From assembly GCA_028279425.1 (NCBI GenBank), contig JANQNV010000290.1:1-53887 (forward strand): 53,887 bases of DNA. Direction: 5' to 3'. Made by a program: the position numbers and the translations under genes. Of the stretch, positions 9,054 through 17,694 are shown in pieces. The stretch comes from Longimicrobiales bacterium (GTDB taxonomy: Bacteria > Gemmatimonadota > Gemmatimonadetes > Longimicrobiales > Gaopeijiaceae). The notes under the pieces were generated by a model. It saw only the letters and a program-made list of their open reading frames with translations, had not been told where the DNA came from and ran no database searches. Position 1 is the stretch's first letter. Every line of letters starts with the position of its first letter.

Positions 9054-12000
9054 GTGACCGAGGCGTCCGTGCCCTCCGCTGTTCCTGACCACTCCGCGTT
9101 CCGTGCGCGACTCCGTGGCCGTCGCCGCCCGCGAGCCCCAGAGGCTTCGCCGGTGGCGACCCTGGCCGCGCTCGCGTCGCTCGCCCTGGTCTCGGGGTGT
9201 GGCAGCGATGCGGTGCGCGAGGTCATCTGGACGGAGGGCGACGGATACCGCTGGGCGGAACTCGGCGAACCCCTCGGCCAGGGGGTGGGCTTCGAGGTGT
9301 TGGACCCGTCCGACCTCGGCCTCGACTTCCAGAACCAGCTGTCGGAAGAGGCGATCGTCGAGAATCGGAATCTGCTCAACGGATCCGGCGTCGCACTGGG
9401 CGACGTGACCGGCGACGGTCGCCCCGACGTCTATCTGGCGCGCCTCGAAGGGCCCAATCGCCTCTACGAAAACCTGGGTGGGTGGCGATTCCGCGACATC
9501 ACCGACTCCGCTGGTGTCGCGCTGGCGGATCAGTTCTCGACGGGCAGCACCTTCGCCGACGTCGATGGCGACGACGACCTCGATCTGCTCGTTGCGGCCA
9601 ACGGGGCCGACACGCGGCTGTTTCTCAACGACGGTCGGGGGCTTTTCGAAGAATCCGCCGGAGCGCTCGCGACCAGCGACACGCCGGGCAGCACGTCGAT
9701 GGCGCTCGCCGACGTCGATCTCGACGGCGATCTCGATCTCTACGTCGCCAACTACAAGGAGCGGTCGGTTCGCGACATCTGGCCGTACGAGCAGGAGTTC
9801 CGCTTCATCGTCGAGCGCGTCGAGGGCGAGTACCGCGTGCGCGAGAAGTACCGCGAGCACTATCGCCTGTCGCTGCGGGACTCCGTCCTGGTGTGGTTCG
9901 AAGAGGGGGAGCCCGACCGGCTGTTCCTGAACGACGGCACGGGCCGGTTCGAGGGCGCACCCCTCGACGGCGGGGTGCTCTTCGACGCCGAAGGACGGCC
10001 GATCCGTGAGCCGTTGCGCGACTGGGGGCTACATGCGCGGTTCCACGATCTCACCGGTGACGGCTGGCCCGACCTGTATGTCGCCAACGATTTCGAGAGT
10101 CCCGACCGGATCTGGGAGAATCAGGGCGACGGCACCTTCCGAGCGGCGTCGCCGCTGGCGGCGCGCAAGGGGAGCCTCTCGTCGATGGCCGTCGACTTCT
10201 CCGACGTCGACCGCGACGGGCTGACCGACTTCTTCGTCGTCGAGATGCTCAGCCGCGACCACGAGAAGCGTCTTCGGCAGATGGGTACCATGGCGCCCTC
10301 GCCGCAGCCGCTGGGTGCGATCGACAATCAGCCACAGTACATGGGCAACACCCTCTTCATGAACCGGGGCGACGGCACCTGGGCCGAGGTGGCCGAGCAG
10401 GCGGGGGTGCGGCGTTCGGACTGGAGTTGGTCGACGCTGTTCCTCGATGTCGATCTCGACGGCTACGAAGACATCCTCGTGTCGACCGGGCATCACTACG
10501 ACGTGCAGGACTCCGACGCGAATCAGCTGATTCGCAACCGCACGGCGATGGGGCGGCTCGACATGGAGACCACGATGCTGCTGTTCCCCACGCTGGAAGT
10601 GGCCAATGCCCTCTTCCGCAATCGGGGCGACGGCTCGTTCGAGGAGGTGACGGCCGACTGGGGCTTCGAAGAGCCCGACGTGTCGCACGGCATGGCGCTC
10701 GCCGACCTCGACGACGACGGTGACCTCGACCTCGTGGTGAACCGGCTCGGCTACGACGTGGCGGTCTATCGCAACCTCGCCTCGGGGCCCCGCGTGCATG
10801 TCCAGTTGCGTGGGCAGGCGCCGAACACCGGAGGGATCGGCGCCACGGTGCGCCTGCGGGGCGGCGGTGTGGTGCAGACGAAGGAGTGGGCGGCCGGAGG
10901 GACCTATCTGTCGGGGTCCGACCCTTCGTGGACCTTCGCGCTGGGGGACGGCGGCGGGGAGCGGGAGGGCCGGAGCGCGGGCGAGGGCGGGAGCGCGGGC
11001 GAGGGTGCGGGGCCGTTCACACTCGAGGTCGTCTGGCCTGGAGGGGCGACCTCGGTGGTGGAGGATGTGCGGCCGAATCGCCGCTACGAGATCGATCAGC
11101 CGGTCGCGCGCACGTGGGCGGGCGGCGGGGGAAGCGGCCCAGCGGGACGGCCCGCCGTGGGGTCGGGACGGACGGCCGTGGCGTCGGGGCGGCGCGCCGA
11201 GGCCGAGCGCGGCGTCGGCGCCGAAGCGTCGCCTCTGTTCGTCGATGCCTCGCCCGGCCACGTGCATCGGGAAAACGCGTATGCCGACTTCGGGCGCCAG
11301 GCACTCCTGCCCTACCGCCTCAGTCGCATGGGTCCGGGCGTGGCCTGGTTCGATCCCGATGGCGACGGACTCGACGACCTGTTCATCGGCAATGGGCGCG
11401 GAGCGGGGGTGAGCTGGCTCCGCAATGTCGGCGGTCGGCTTCAGGAGGTGGGTGGCGGGGCGTTGTCCGCGGCGAGTGATCGAGATGCGGCGGGCATCGT
11501 GGGATGGCACGAAGACGGCGTCGCTCGACTCCTCGTGGCCCGCTCCGATCACGAAGACCCCGACGGCGAACCGGCCGCCGAGCAGGAGGTCGTCGAGGTG
11601 TGGGAGTTCGTCGACGGGACGCCCCGGCGGGGCGCGGGAATCGAGGGGTGGGGATCGAGCGTCGGGGCGCTGGCGCTGGGTGACGTCGACGGCGACGGCC
11701 GGCTCGACCTCTTCGCGGCCGGACGTGTGGTTCGCAACCGCTACCCGGAGCCGGCGTCGTCGAGGGTCTTCCGCAACCTGGGCGGTGGTCGCTTCGCCGA
11801 GATGGAGGGGATGGAGCTGCTCGATCGCCTCGGCCTCGTGACCGGTGCCGTCTTCAGCGACCTCGACGGAGACGGGCGCCCGGAGCTGCTGCTCTCCCGC
11901 GAGTGGGGTACGCTTCTGGTCATCGCCTTCGACGACGAGGGGCGGCCCCGCGATGTGAGTGCGGCGTGGGACGTGCCTGCGGCCGGCGGCTTCTGGAATG

Positions 12001-13004
12001 GTGTCACGGCGGGGGACATCGATGCCGATGGGCGCATGGATGTGATCGCCACCAATTGGGGGCGCAATCACCTCTACGCGGCGACGTCGGATGCCGACCG
12101 ACCCACGCGCGCTCGATACGGCGATTTCGACGGCGACGGCGACGTCGAGGTGATCGAGACCTACTTCGCGGGGCCCGCCGGGATCGAGGTCCCCCGGCGC
12201 AGCTTTTCGGTGTTGTGGACCGAGGTGCCGTTCATCCAGGAACGCATCAAGACGTACGAGGCGTTCTCGAGGGCGAGTGTCGATGAGATCTTCGGGGGCC
12301 GGCTGCTCGAAACCGCGGCGGTCGAGGCGTCGGTCTTCGACCATGTCGTATTGTGGAACCGAGGCGGGCGCTTCGAGGTCGAGTCGCTTCCCGACGTGGC
12401 CCAGCGTGCGCCGGCATTTCACGTCGCCGTCTCGGATCTCGATGGCGACGGCCACGAGGACGTGTTCATGAGCCAGAACTTCTTCTCGTATCAGCTCGAG
12501 ACTCCGCGCAGCGACGCTGGTCGGGGACTCATGCTTCGCGGGGACGGTGTTGGGGGTCTGAGCGCGATGAACGGCGCGCGGTCGGGCATTCTCGTGTACG
12601 GAGAGCAGCGGGGAGGCGGCCTCTCGGATGTGGATGCCGACGGACGTGTCGACCTCGCCGTGGGCCAGAACGGTGCCCTGACGCGCGTGCTTCAAAACGG
12701 TGGCGGGGAGGTCGGGCTGCGGGTGCGACTGGCCGGGCCGTCGTCCAATCCACAGGGGATCGGGGCGCAACTGCGGCTCGACGATGCCGGAGTGTCCGGG
12801 GCCGTCCGCGAGATCCACGGGGGCTCGGGATACTGGTCGATGGACTCGGTCGTGCCGGTGTTCCGCCGGCCGGCGCCGGGGGCGGAGGTGTGGGTGCGGT
12901 GGCCCGGTGGGGACGAGCAGCGCTACGCGATTCCCGACGACGCCGCAGAGATCGTGGTCGGCGTCGACGGCTCGCTGCGGGTCACGCGCGAGGTGGGGGG
13001 ATGA
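9054..13004 (+). CDS. Large CRTAC1-family lipoprotein: VCBS/FG-GAP repeats with two ASPIC/UnbV domains
   Basis: GTG start (9054); a GTG at 9069 is an alternative. The 1,316-residue product has an Arg-rich leader and a lipobox (LVSGC, then GSD), so it is probably lipid-anchored on the cell surface. Residues about 90-560 hold VCBS/FG-GAP repeats recognisable by D-x-D-G-D-x-D-L/G calcium loops, closed by an ASPIC/UnbV domain at about 580-665. A variable Gly/Glu/Ala-rich linker follows, with an 18-bp tandem repeat near 10968-11005 and Arg/Gly repeats to about residue 725. A second propeller-like set (about 740-1210) ends in a second ASPIC/UnbV domain (about 1220-1300). Such proteins form Ca-bound beta-propellers. 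It heads an operon with a second CRTAC1 gene (ATGA overlap) and a haloperoxidase-like gene. Exact role unknown. Confidence 0.85.
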   Translation: MTEASVPSAVPDHSAFRARLRGRRRPRAPEASPVATLAALASLALVSGCGSDAVREVIWTEGDGYRWAELGEPLGQGVGFEVLDPSDLGLDFQNQLSEEAIVENRNLLNGSGVALGDVTGDGRPDVYLARLEGPNRLYENLGGWRFRDITDSAGVALADQFSTGSTFADVDGDDDLDLLVAANGADTRLFLNDGRGLFEESAGALATSDTPGSTSMALADVDLDGDLDLYVANYKERSVRDIWPYEQEFRFIVERVEGEYRVREKYREHYRLSLRDSVLVWFEEGEPDRLFLNDGTGRFEGAPLDGGVLFDAEGRPIREPLRDWGLHARFHDLTGDGWPDLYVANDFESPDRIWENQGDGTFRAASPLAARKGSLSSMAVDFSDVDRDGLTDFFVVEMLSRDHEKRLRQMGTMAPSPQPLGAIDNQPQYMGNTLFMNRGDGTWAEVAEQAGVRRSDWSWSTLFLDVDLDGYEDILVSTGHHYDVQDSDANQLIRNRTAMGRLDMETTMLLFPTLEVANALFRNRGDGSFEEVTADWGFEEPDVSHGMALADLDDDGDLDLVVNRLGYDVAVYRNLASGPRVHVQLRGQAPNTGGIGATVRLRGGGVVQTKEWAAGGTYLSGSDPSWTFALGDGGGEREGRSAGEGGSAGEGAGPFTLEVVWPGGATSVVEDVRPNRRYEIDQPVARTWAGGGGSGPAGRPAVGSGRTAVASGRRAEAERGVGAEASPLFVDASPGHVHRENAYADFGRQALLPYRLSRMGPGVAWFDPDGDGLDDLFIGNGRGAGVSWLRNVGGRLQEVGGGALSAASDRDAAGIVGWHEDGVARLLVARSDHEDPDGEPAAEQEVVEVWEFVDGTPRRGAGIEGWGSSVGALALGDVDGDGRLDLFAAGRVVRNRYPEPASSRVFRNLGGGRFAEMEGMELLDRLGLVTGAVFSDLDGDGRPELLLSREWGTLLVIAFDDEGRPRDVSAAWDVPAAGGFWNGVTAGDIDADGRMDVIATNWGRNHLYAATSDADRPTRARYGDFDGDGDVEVIETYFAGPAGIEVPRRSFSVLWTEVPFIQERIKTYEAFSRASVDEIFGGRLLETAAVEASVFDHVVLWNRGGRFEVESLPDVAQRAPAFHVAVSDLDGDGHEDVFMSQNFFSYQLETPRSDAGRGLMLRGDGVGGLSAMNGARSGILVYGEQRGGGLSDVDADGRVDLAVGQNGALTRVLQNGGGEVGLRVRLAGPSSNPQGIGAQLRLDDAGVSGAVREIHGGSGYWSMDSVVPVFRRPAPGAEVWVRWPGGDEQRYAIPDDAAEIVVGVDGSLRVTREVGG

Positions 13005-13090
13005 GCGGTGAACGGCTCGCTGCGGGTCACGCGCGAGGTGGGGGGGTGAGCGGTGAACGGCTCGCTGCGGGTCACGCGCGAGGTGGGGGG
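12967..13090 (+). repeat. 45-bp direct tandem repeat across a gene junction (2.75 copies)
   Basis: Copies begin at 12967, 13012 and 13057 and are nearly identical, beginning ACGGCTCGCTGCGGGTCACG. Each copy carries GAGG-TGGGGGG followed by ATG or GTG, so the Shine-Dalgarno and start of the downstream gene are triplicated. The first copy contains the stop of the upstream CRTAC1 gene in an ATGA overlap. Confidence 0.95.
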
Positions 13091-15370
13091 GTGGGGCGCA
13101 ACCGGCTCGGGATGGGGCGCGGCCGGCCCGCGGTTGCGGGTCTCGCGGCCGCCGGCTTCGCAGCCATCGGGCTCGCGGGCTGCGGTGCCCCCGATCTGTC
13201 GCCGCACGAGGCCAACGCCGTCGTCGCCGACGAACTCCGCATGGTCTACGCCGAGACGTCGCCGTGGCAGAACCTCTATCTGAACGAACGCCGGGTCGCC
13301 CTGCTGCGTGGGCTCGCGACGCCACCGGACCTGCGCGATCAGTGGGCCCTCAGGGGCCGACTCGCCGACGAGCTGTTGTGGGCGGGCCAGACCCGCGACG
13401 CGTTGGGCCTCTACGCCGACATGGAGGCGACGCTGGCCGGTCCGGAGGCTGCCGGCTGGGACGACCGCGAACCACTCGCCGCGCGACTCGACGCCAGCCT
13501 CGCGCTGGCCTGGCTTCGGTTGGGAGAGCAGGACAACTGCGTGGCGAATCCCACCGCCGCCGCCTGCGTGGTGCCGATCAGCGAGGAGGCGTGGCACACC
13601 CTCGAAGAGGGCTCACGCAACGCGATCGAGTACTACCAGCGGGTCCTCGATCGAAACCCCGACGACCTCAACTCGCGCTGGCTGCTGAACCTCGCCTTCA
13701 TGACGCTCGGTGAGTATCCCGACCAGGTGCCCGAGCGCTGGCTCATTCCGCCCGAGGCCTTCGCATCGGACTACGATATCGGCCGGTTCTGGGACGTCGG
13801 TCCGCATCTCGGTTTCGGCCAGGCCGAGTTGTCGGGCGGTGCGTTGACCGAGGACTTCGACGGTGACGGTCGGCTCGATCTCATGACGTCGTCCTGGCAT
13901 CTGACCGAGCAGCTCCGGCTCTTCCACAACGAGGGTGACGGCAGCTTCTCGGAGGTGACCGACGACGCGGCGCTCACGGGGATCACCGGCGGACTCAACT
14001 TGCAGCAGGCCGACATGGACAACGACGGCTTGCCCGACGTGCTCGTATTGCGAGGGGCGTGGATGGGCGAAGACGGTTTGTGGCCGAACTCGCTCCTGCG
14101 CAACAACGGCGACGGCACCTTCACCGATGTGACCGAGGCGGCGGGGCTGGCGAGTCGGCATCCCACGCAGACCGCGGTGTGGAGCGACGTCGACCTCGAC
14201 GGCTGGGTCGATCTTTATATCGGCAACGAGACGCGCGGCGAGACCGATCATCCCGCCCAGCTGTTCATGAACAATGCCGATGGCACCTTCCGCGAAGTGG
14301 CCGCCTCCGCGGGCGTCGACGCGGTCGGGTTCGTCAAAGGCGTCGACGCGGGCGACTTCGACAACGACGGGTGGCCCGATCTCTACGTCTCGCGCCTGGG
14401 CCAACCCAACCTGTTGTTCCGCAACCTCGGCCCCGGCGACGATGGGGCGCCCCGCTTCGACGAGGTCGGTGCGGTGGCGGGCGTGCGAGAGCCGATCGAG
14501 AGCTTCCCCACCTGGTTCTGGGACTTCGACAACGACGGGTGGCTCGATCTCTTCGTGGCGGGCTACCGGATGCAGCCGGGGGCGTATGCCGCGGAGCTGC
14601 TCGGACTCGAGGTGATGGCGACCCTTCCGCGTCTCTACCGCAACAACGGCGACGGCACCTTTGCCGATGTGACCTCCGAGGCGCAGCTGGACCGCTTCAT
14701 GTACGCCATGGGCAGCAACTTCGGCGACCTCGACAACGACGGGTGGCTCGACATGCTCGTGGGTACGGGGGACCCCGACTTCAGCGCGCTCATGCCCAAT
14801 CGCGCCTTCCGGAACGACGGCTCGGGTGGCTTCCAGGAGGTCACCGTCAGCGGGGGGTTCGGCAACGTACAGAAGGGCCATGCCGTGGCGTTCGGTGACG
14901 TGAACGACAACGGCGATCAGGACATCTACATGAACCTCGGGGGCGCGCTCGAAGGCGATGGGTATCGCAACGCCTTCTACGCCAACCCGGGACACGGCCA
15001 TCATTGGGTCACCCTGCGTCTTCGCGGCGAGTCGTCGAATCGGCTCGCGCTCGACGCCCGGGTGCGCGTGCAGGTCGAGTCGGCCGATGGGTCGACGCGC
15101 GACATCCACCGTGTGGTGGGGAGTGGGGGGAGCTTCGGCGGGAACAGCCTCCAGACCGAGATCGGGCTGGGTCAGGCCGAGGCGATTCGTGAGGTCGAGG
15201 TGCGGTGGCCGTCGGGTGGTGCCACGCAGTGGTGGATCGGTCTCGAACTCGACCGCGCCTACGAGTTGACCGAGGGGCAGGCGGAGGCTCGCGCCATACG
15301 CCTTCAACCCTTCGATTGGCCGGTGGGACTCGCCCCCGCCGGGGCGCACGAACACGGCGGGGATCGGTAG
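13001..15370 (+). CDS. CRTAC1-family lipoprotein with N-terminal helical region, VCBS/FG-GAP repeats and ASPIC/UnbV domain
   Basis: Starts are ambiguous because the 45-bp repeat provides three: ATG 13001 (ATGA overlap with the previous gene; 789 residues), GTG 13046 and GTG 13091 (759 residues). Each is preceded by GAGG at 7 nt. The last gives the most normal lipoprotein leader (AAAGFAAIGLAGC, then GAP). An N-terminal alpha-helical, TPR-like part (about 60-230 from the first start) holds a Cys pair (DNCVANPTAAACVVPIS). Then come at least seven VCBS/FG-GAP repeats with DFDNDGWPDLYVS-type calcium loops, and a terminal ASPIC/UnbV domain (WVTLRLRGESSNRLALDARV onward). Second gene of the operon, 56 bp ahead of the haloperoxidase-like gene. 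Probably a cell-surface calcium propeller; role unknown. Confidence 0.85.
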   Translation: MSGERLAAGHARGGGVSGERLAAGHARGGGVGRNRLGMGRGRPAVAGLAAAGFAAIGLAGCGAPDLSPHEANAVVADELRMVYAETSPWQNLYLNERRVALLRGLATPPDLRDQWALRGRLADELLWAGQTRDALGLYADMEATLAGPEAAGWDDREPLAARLDASLALAWLRLGEQDNCVANPTAAACVVPISEEAWHTLEEGSRNAIEYYQRVLDRNPDDLNSRWLLNLAFMTLGEYPDQVPERWLIPPEAFASDYDIGRFWDVGPHLGFGQAELSGGALTEDFDGDGRLDLMTSSWHLTEQLRLFHNEGDGSFSEVTDDAALTGITGGLNLQQADMDNDGLPDVLVLRGAWMGEDGLWPNSLLRNNGDGTFTDVTEAAGLASRHPTQTAVWSDVDLDGWVDLYIGNETRGETDHPAQLFMNNADGTFREVAASAGVDAVGFVKGVDAGDFDNDGWPDLYVSRLGQPNLLFRNLGPGDDGAPRFDEVGAVAGVREPIESFPTWFWDFDNDGWLDLFVAGYRMQPGAYAAELLGLEVMATLPRLYRNNGDGTFADVTSEAQLDRFMYAMGSNFGDLDNDGWLDMLVGTGDPDFSALMPNRAFRNDGSGGFQEVTVSGGFGNVQKGHAVAFGDVNDNGDQDIYMNLGGALEGDGYRNAFYANPGHGHHWVTLRLRGESSNRLALDARVRVQVESADGSTRDIHRVVGSGGSFGGNSLQTEIGLGQAEAIREVEVRWPSGGATQWWIGLELDRAYELTEGQAEARAIRLQPFDWPVGLAPAGAHEHGGDR

Positions 15371-15426
15371 GGACCGGGGATCGTAGGGATCGCCGACGAC
15401 GTCTCCTCACAACAGCGGGTGCGTGC

Positions 15427-17061
15427 ATGCTCGGACGTGTGATCAGTTCAACGCCCTCGATGATGCGGTGCCTGGGTGGACGGGTGCGGTCGCCAGCGCG
15501 GTCGCAGGTGCCGTCGCAGGTGCGGCCGTTCCGATGCTGGCCTGCCCTCGCCCTGGCGGTGATGGCGGCCTGCGCGCCGGCCGATGACGCGTCGGCGGGG
15601 GATGCGACTCCTGGCGACGCGGCCGCGGCTGCCGGCGGGCCTGGCTCTCCGAGCGTGGCCTCGGTCGAGGGCGGTTCGATCGAGGGTGGGTCGATCGAGG
15701 GTGGGTCGGTCGAGGCGCTCAGCGAAAACGTCGATATCCTCTACGGGCTCGCGTCGATCGAGCGCTACAACCCGCCGCGTGCTTCGCGGCTGTTCGCGTA
15801 TGCCGCGATCGCACTCTACGAGGGGTGGGTGCACGGGCTACCTGGCTTCGAAACGCTCGCCGGCCGGCTGAATGGACTCGATGCGCTCCCTGCCCCCGAC
15901 GACGGAGAGGAGTACGACTGGGCCGTCGCCGGTCTCGCGGCCCAGGTGACCACCGTCGCCGATGTGCTGGAGGGTGCGCAGCCGTTCAGCCTCTTCGAGC
16001 TCGAGTCGTTTCTCGAGCGTCAGATGGAGGCGCGGGAGGCTGAGGGGGTGGCCTCCGACGTGATCGCGCGGTCGCGGGGCTATGGCGAGGCGCTCGCCGC
16101 GGAGATCACGGCGTGGGCCGCGGCCGATCGATACGCCGAGCGCGCCGACCTCGACGACTACGCTCCAGGGCGGCGCGACGGGGCGTGGGTACCGACGGCC
16201 GATTACGGCATGTCGGTCTCGCTCAACCAGGTCACCCAGATGGTGCAGCTGTTCGAAGAGGACGCCGCGCGTGAGGTGGCCGAGTCCGAAACGTTGGGGG
16301 CCGAGTGGCTGAGCGATCGAATGCTCCTCACTGCGCGTCCATCGACCATCACCAACCCCAACGTGGCGATGGAGCCGGCGTGGCGTCACCTGCGCACCTT
16401 CGTGCTCGGCTCACCGGCCGAGGTGGAGCCGCCCGGGCCGTATCCCTATTCGACCGACCCCGAGTCGCCCTTCTACGCAGATGCGATGGAAGTCTACCGG
16501 GTGTCGCAGGAACTCACCCCCTTCAACTTCGCCACGGGCCACTACTGGGCCGATCTCCCGGCCGAGACCGGTACGCCTGCGGGGCACTGGCTGAAGATCG
16601 CCATGTCGGCCGCGCGCCAGTCCGAGCTGACGTTTCCCGCCACGCTCCAGGCGCTGACTCTGACGGCGGTGGCGTTCGCCGACGCCTTCATCGCCTGCTG
16701 GGACTCCAAATACGGCTACGACGTCGTGCGCCCCGTGACGTACATCCGCGAGCACATCGATCCCGAGTGGGTGCCCGTGATCGTGACGCCGCCGTTCCCC
16801 GAGTACACCGCGGGCCACTCGGTGCAATCGTTCGCAGCCGCGACCACGCTGACCGAGTTGCTGGGGGATCTGGAGTTCACCGACGACACGCACACCGCGC
16901 GTTACGGCTTCGAGCCGCGCACGTATGCGTCGTTTCTCGAGGCTGCGCAGGAGGCGTCGGATTCCCGGCTGTACGGCGGGATCCACTATCCGAAGGGGCT
17001 CTTGGACGGTGACCGGCAGGGTGCGGCGATCGGGCGGATCGTGGCAGAACGGTTGCGATAG
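15427..17061 (+). CDS. Vanadium-dependent haloperoxidase / PAP2-superfamily lipoprotein
   Basis: ATG 15427 gives 544 residues; ATG 15460 is an alternative. The leader ends in a lipobox (LAVMAAC, then APAD). A Ser/Glu/Gly linker follows with a 15-bp tandem repeat (15661-15717; GGSIE units). The C-terminal half has the full signature: K428-x6-R435-P436 (KYGYDVVRP), His464 in YTAGH (usually PSGH), and SR(513-514)-x5-H520 in SRLYGGIHYPKG. These residues bind vanadate in haloperoxidases and phosphate in PAP2 phosphatases, so either activity is possible. Likely extracytoplasmic. It is the third gene of the CRTAC1 operon; CRTAC1 genes often accompany such proteins in marine bacteria (from memory). 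Halide specificity cannot be read from the sequence. Confidence 0.85.
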   Translation: MLGRVISSTPSMMRCLGGRVRSPARSQVPSQVRPFRCWPALALAVMAACAPADDASAGDATPGDAAAAAGGPGSPSVASVEGGSIEGGSIEGGSVEALSENVDILYGLASIERYNPPRASRLFAYAAIALYEGWVHGLPGFETLAGRLNGLDALPAPDDGEEYDWAVAGLAAQVTTVADVLEGAQPFSLFELESFLERQMEAREAEGVASDVIARSRGYGEALAAEITAWAAADRYAERADLDDYAPGRRDGAWVPTADYGMSVSLNQVTQMVQLFEEDAAREVAESETLGAEWLSDRMLLTARPSTITNPNVAMEPAWRHLRTFVLGSPAEVEPPGPYPYSTDPESPFYADAMEVYRVSQELTPFNFATGHYWADLPAETGTPAGHWLKIAMSAARQSELTFPATLQALTLTAVAFADAFIACWDSKYGYDVVRPVTYIREHIDPEWVPVIVTPPFPEYTAGHSVQSFAAATTLTELLGDLEFTDDTHTARYGFEPRTYASFLEAAQEASDSRLYGGIHYPKGLLDGDRQGAAIGRIVAERLR

Positions 17062-17694
17062 GGTGGGGGGTGGGCGGTAGGCGGGGGAGGGGCTGCCGGT
17101 AGCCGGTTGACGGTGTCGCTGGTAGCCCGGGGGAGCGGTTGCGGTAGCCCGGGGGAGCGGTTGCGGTCGCCGGGGGGAGCGGTCGCGGTCGCGGGAGGAG
17201 CGGTCGCCGGGGGGAGCGGATGCGTTAGCCGGTAGCCAGGGGAGCGTTGCCAGTGCTGGCGGAGCCGTTGCGGTGGCCGGTGGAAGTGAAGGGGAGGGCG
17301 ACCGAGGTACGCGAGATCGGGAGGGGTCGATCGGGGAGGGGTCGTGGAGGCGCGGCCGCCGAGGTGCGCTCGCGGAGGCGCGCTGTGGGGGAGCCGCAGC
17401 GCGGATCGAGTTTCGATCTTGGATGTGTGCGCGTGTGGAGTGCAGGCCGACGCCGTCCCATCCGACCCTTGACAGGTTTTTGAGGTGACGGGTGGCACGA
17501 GTCTCGGATCCCGTTCGCCCTGGCGGTTCGAGGCCCGTGGGGCCGCGCAGGAGGGGCGTTCTCGCCTTCGGGCGTTCCCTGGGGTCTCCCGGTCGTGCCA
17601 CGCGCCTTGGCGGCGCGCGACGGAGGTGCCGAATCCCACCGTTATCTTTCGTGCATCGTGTTGGTGCAGTGTGACTTCGGCCATCGGTGCAGCC
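17062..17694. other. Non-coding region before the HNH gene, with a minisatellite
   Basis: About 630 bases with no credible gene. The first part is a G-rich imperfect minisatellite (17121-17207 and degenerate flanks). TTGACA, a perfect -35 hexamer, lies at 17469-17474 but has no clear -10 at the expected spacing. CCGTTATCTTT at 17639-17649 contains TATCTT, a possible -10 about 50 nt before the HNH start codon. Open frames extend into this region from the HNH gene but show no coding character. Confidence 0.6.
17121..17207 (+). repeat. 22-bp intergenic tandem repeat, about four copies
   Basis: Copies at 17121, 17143, 17165 and 17187 (the last is 21 bp), of the form GGTAGCCCGGGGGAGCGGTT plus GC; the first two are identical. 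More diverged copies flank it. The period is not a multiple of three, unlike the repeats inside genes nearby. Confidence 0.9.

Noticed and set aside
12967..13090. CRISPR-like direct repeats
   Set aside because: The copies are contiguous tandem units without spacers and lie within coding sequence. The same holds for the repeats at 17121, 20609 and 24333.
10029..13325. A minus-strand open frame of about 1,100 codons opposite the large CRTAC1 gene
   Set aside because: It mirrors the VCBS repeats as His/Val/Arg-rich low-complexity sequence and has no domain or leader.
15427..17061. A plain PAP2 phosphatidate phosphatase
   Set aside because: It cannot be excluded by signature, but length (544 residues), lipid anchor, lack of membrane helices and the CRTAC1 neighbours fit the soluble haloperoxidase-like group better.
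17469..17474. A full sigma-70 promoter at TTGACA
   Set aside because: The hexamer is perfect, but GTGGCA stands where a -10 should be at 17-bp spacing. I left it as a note only.
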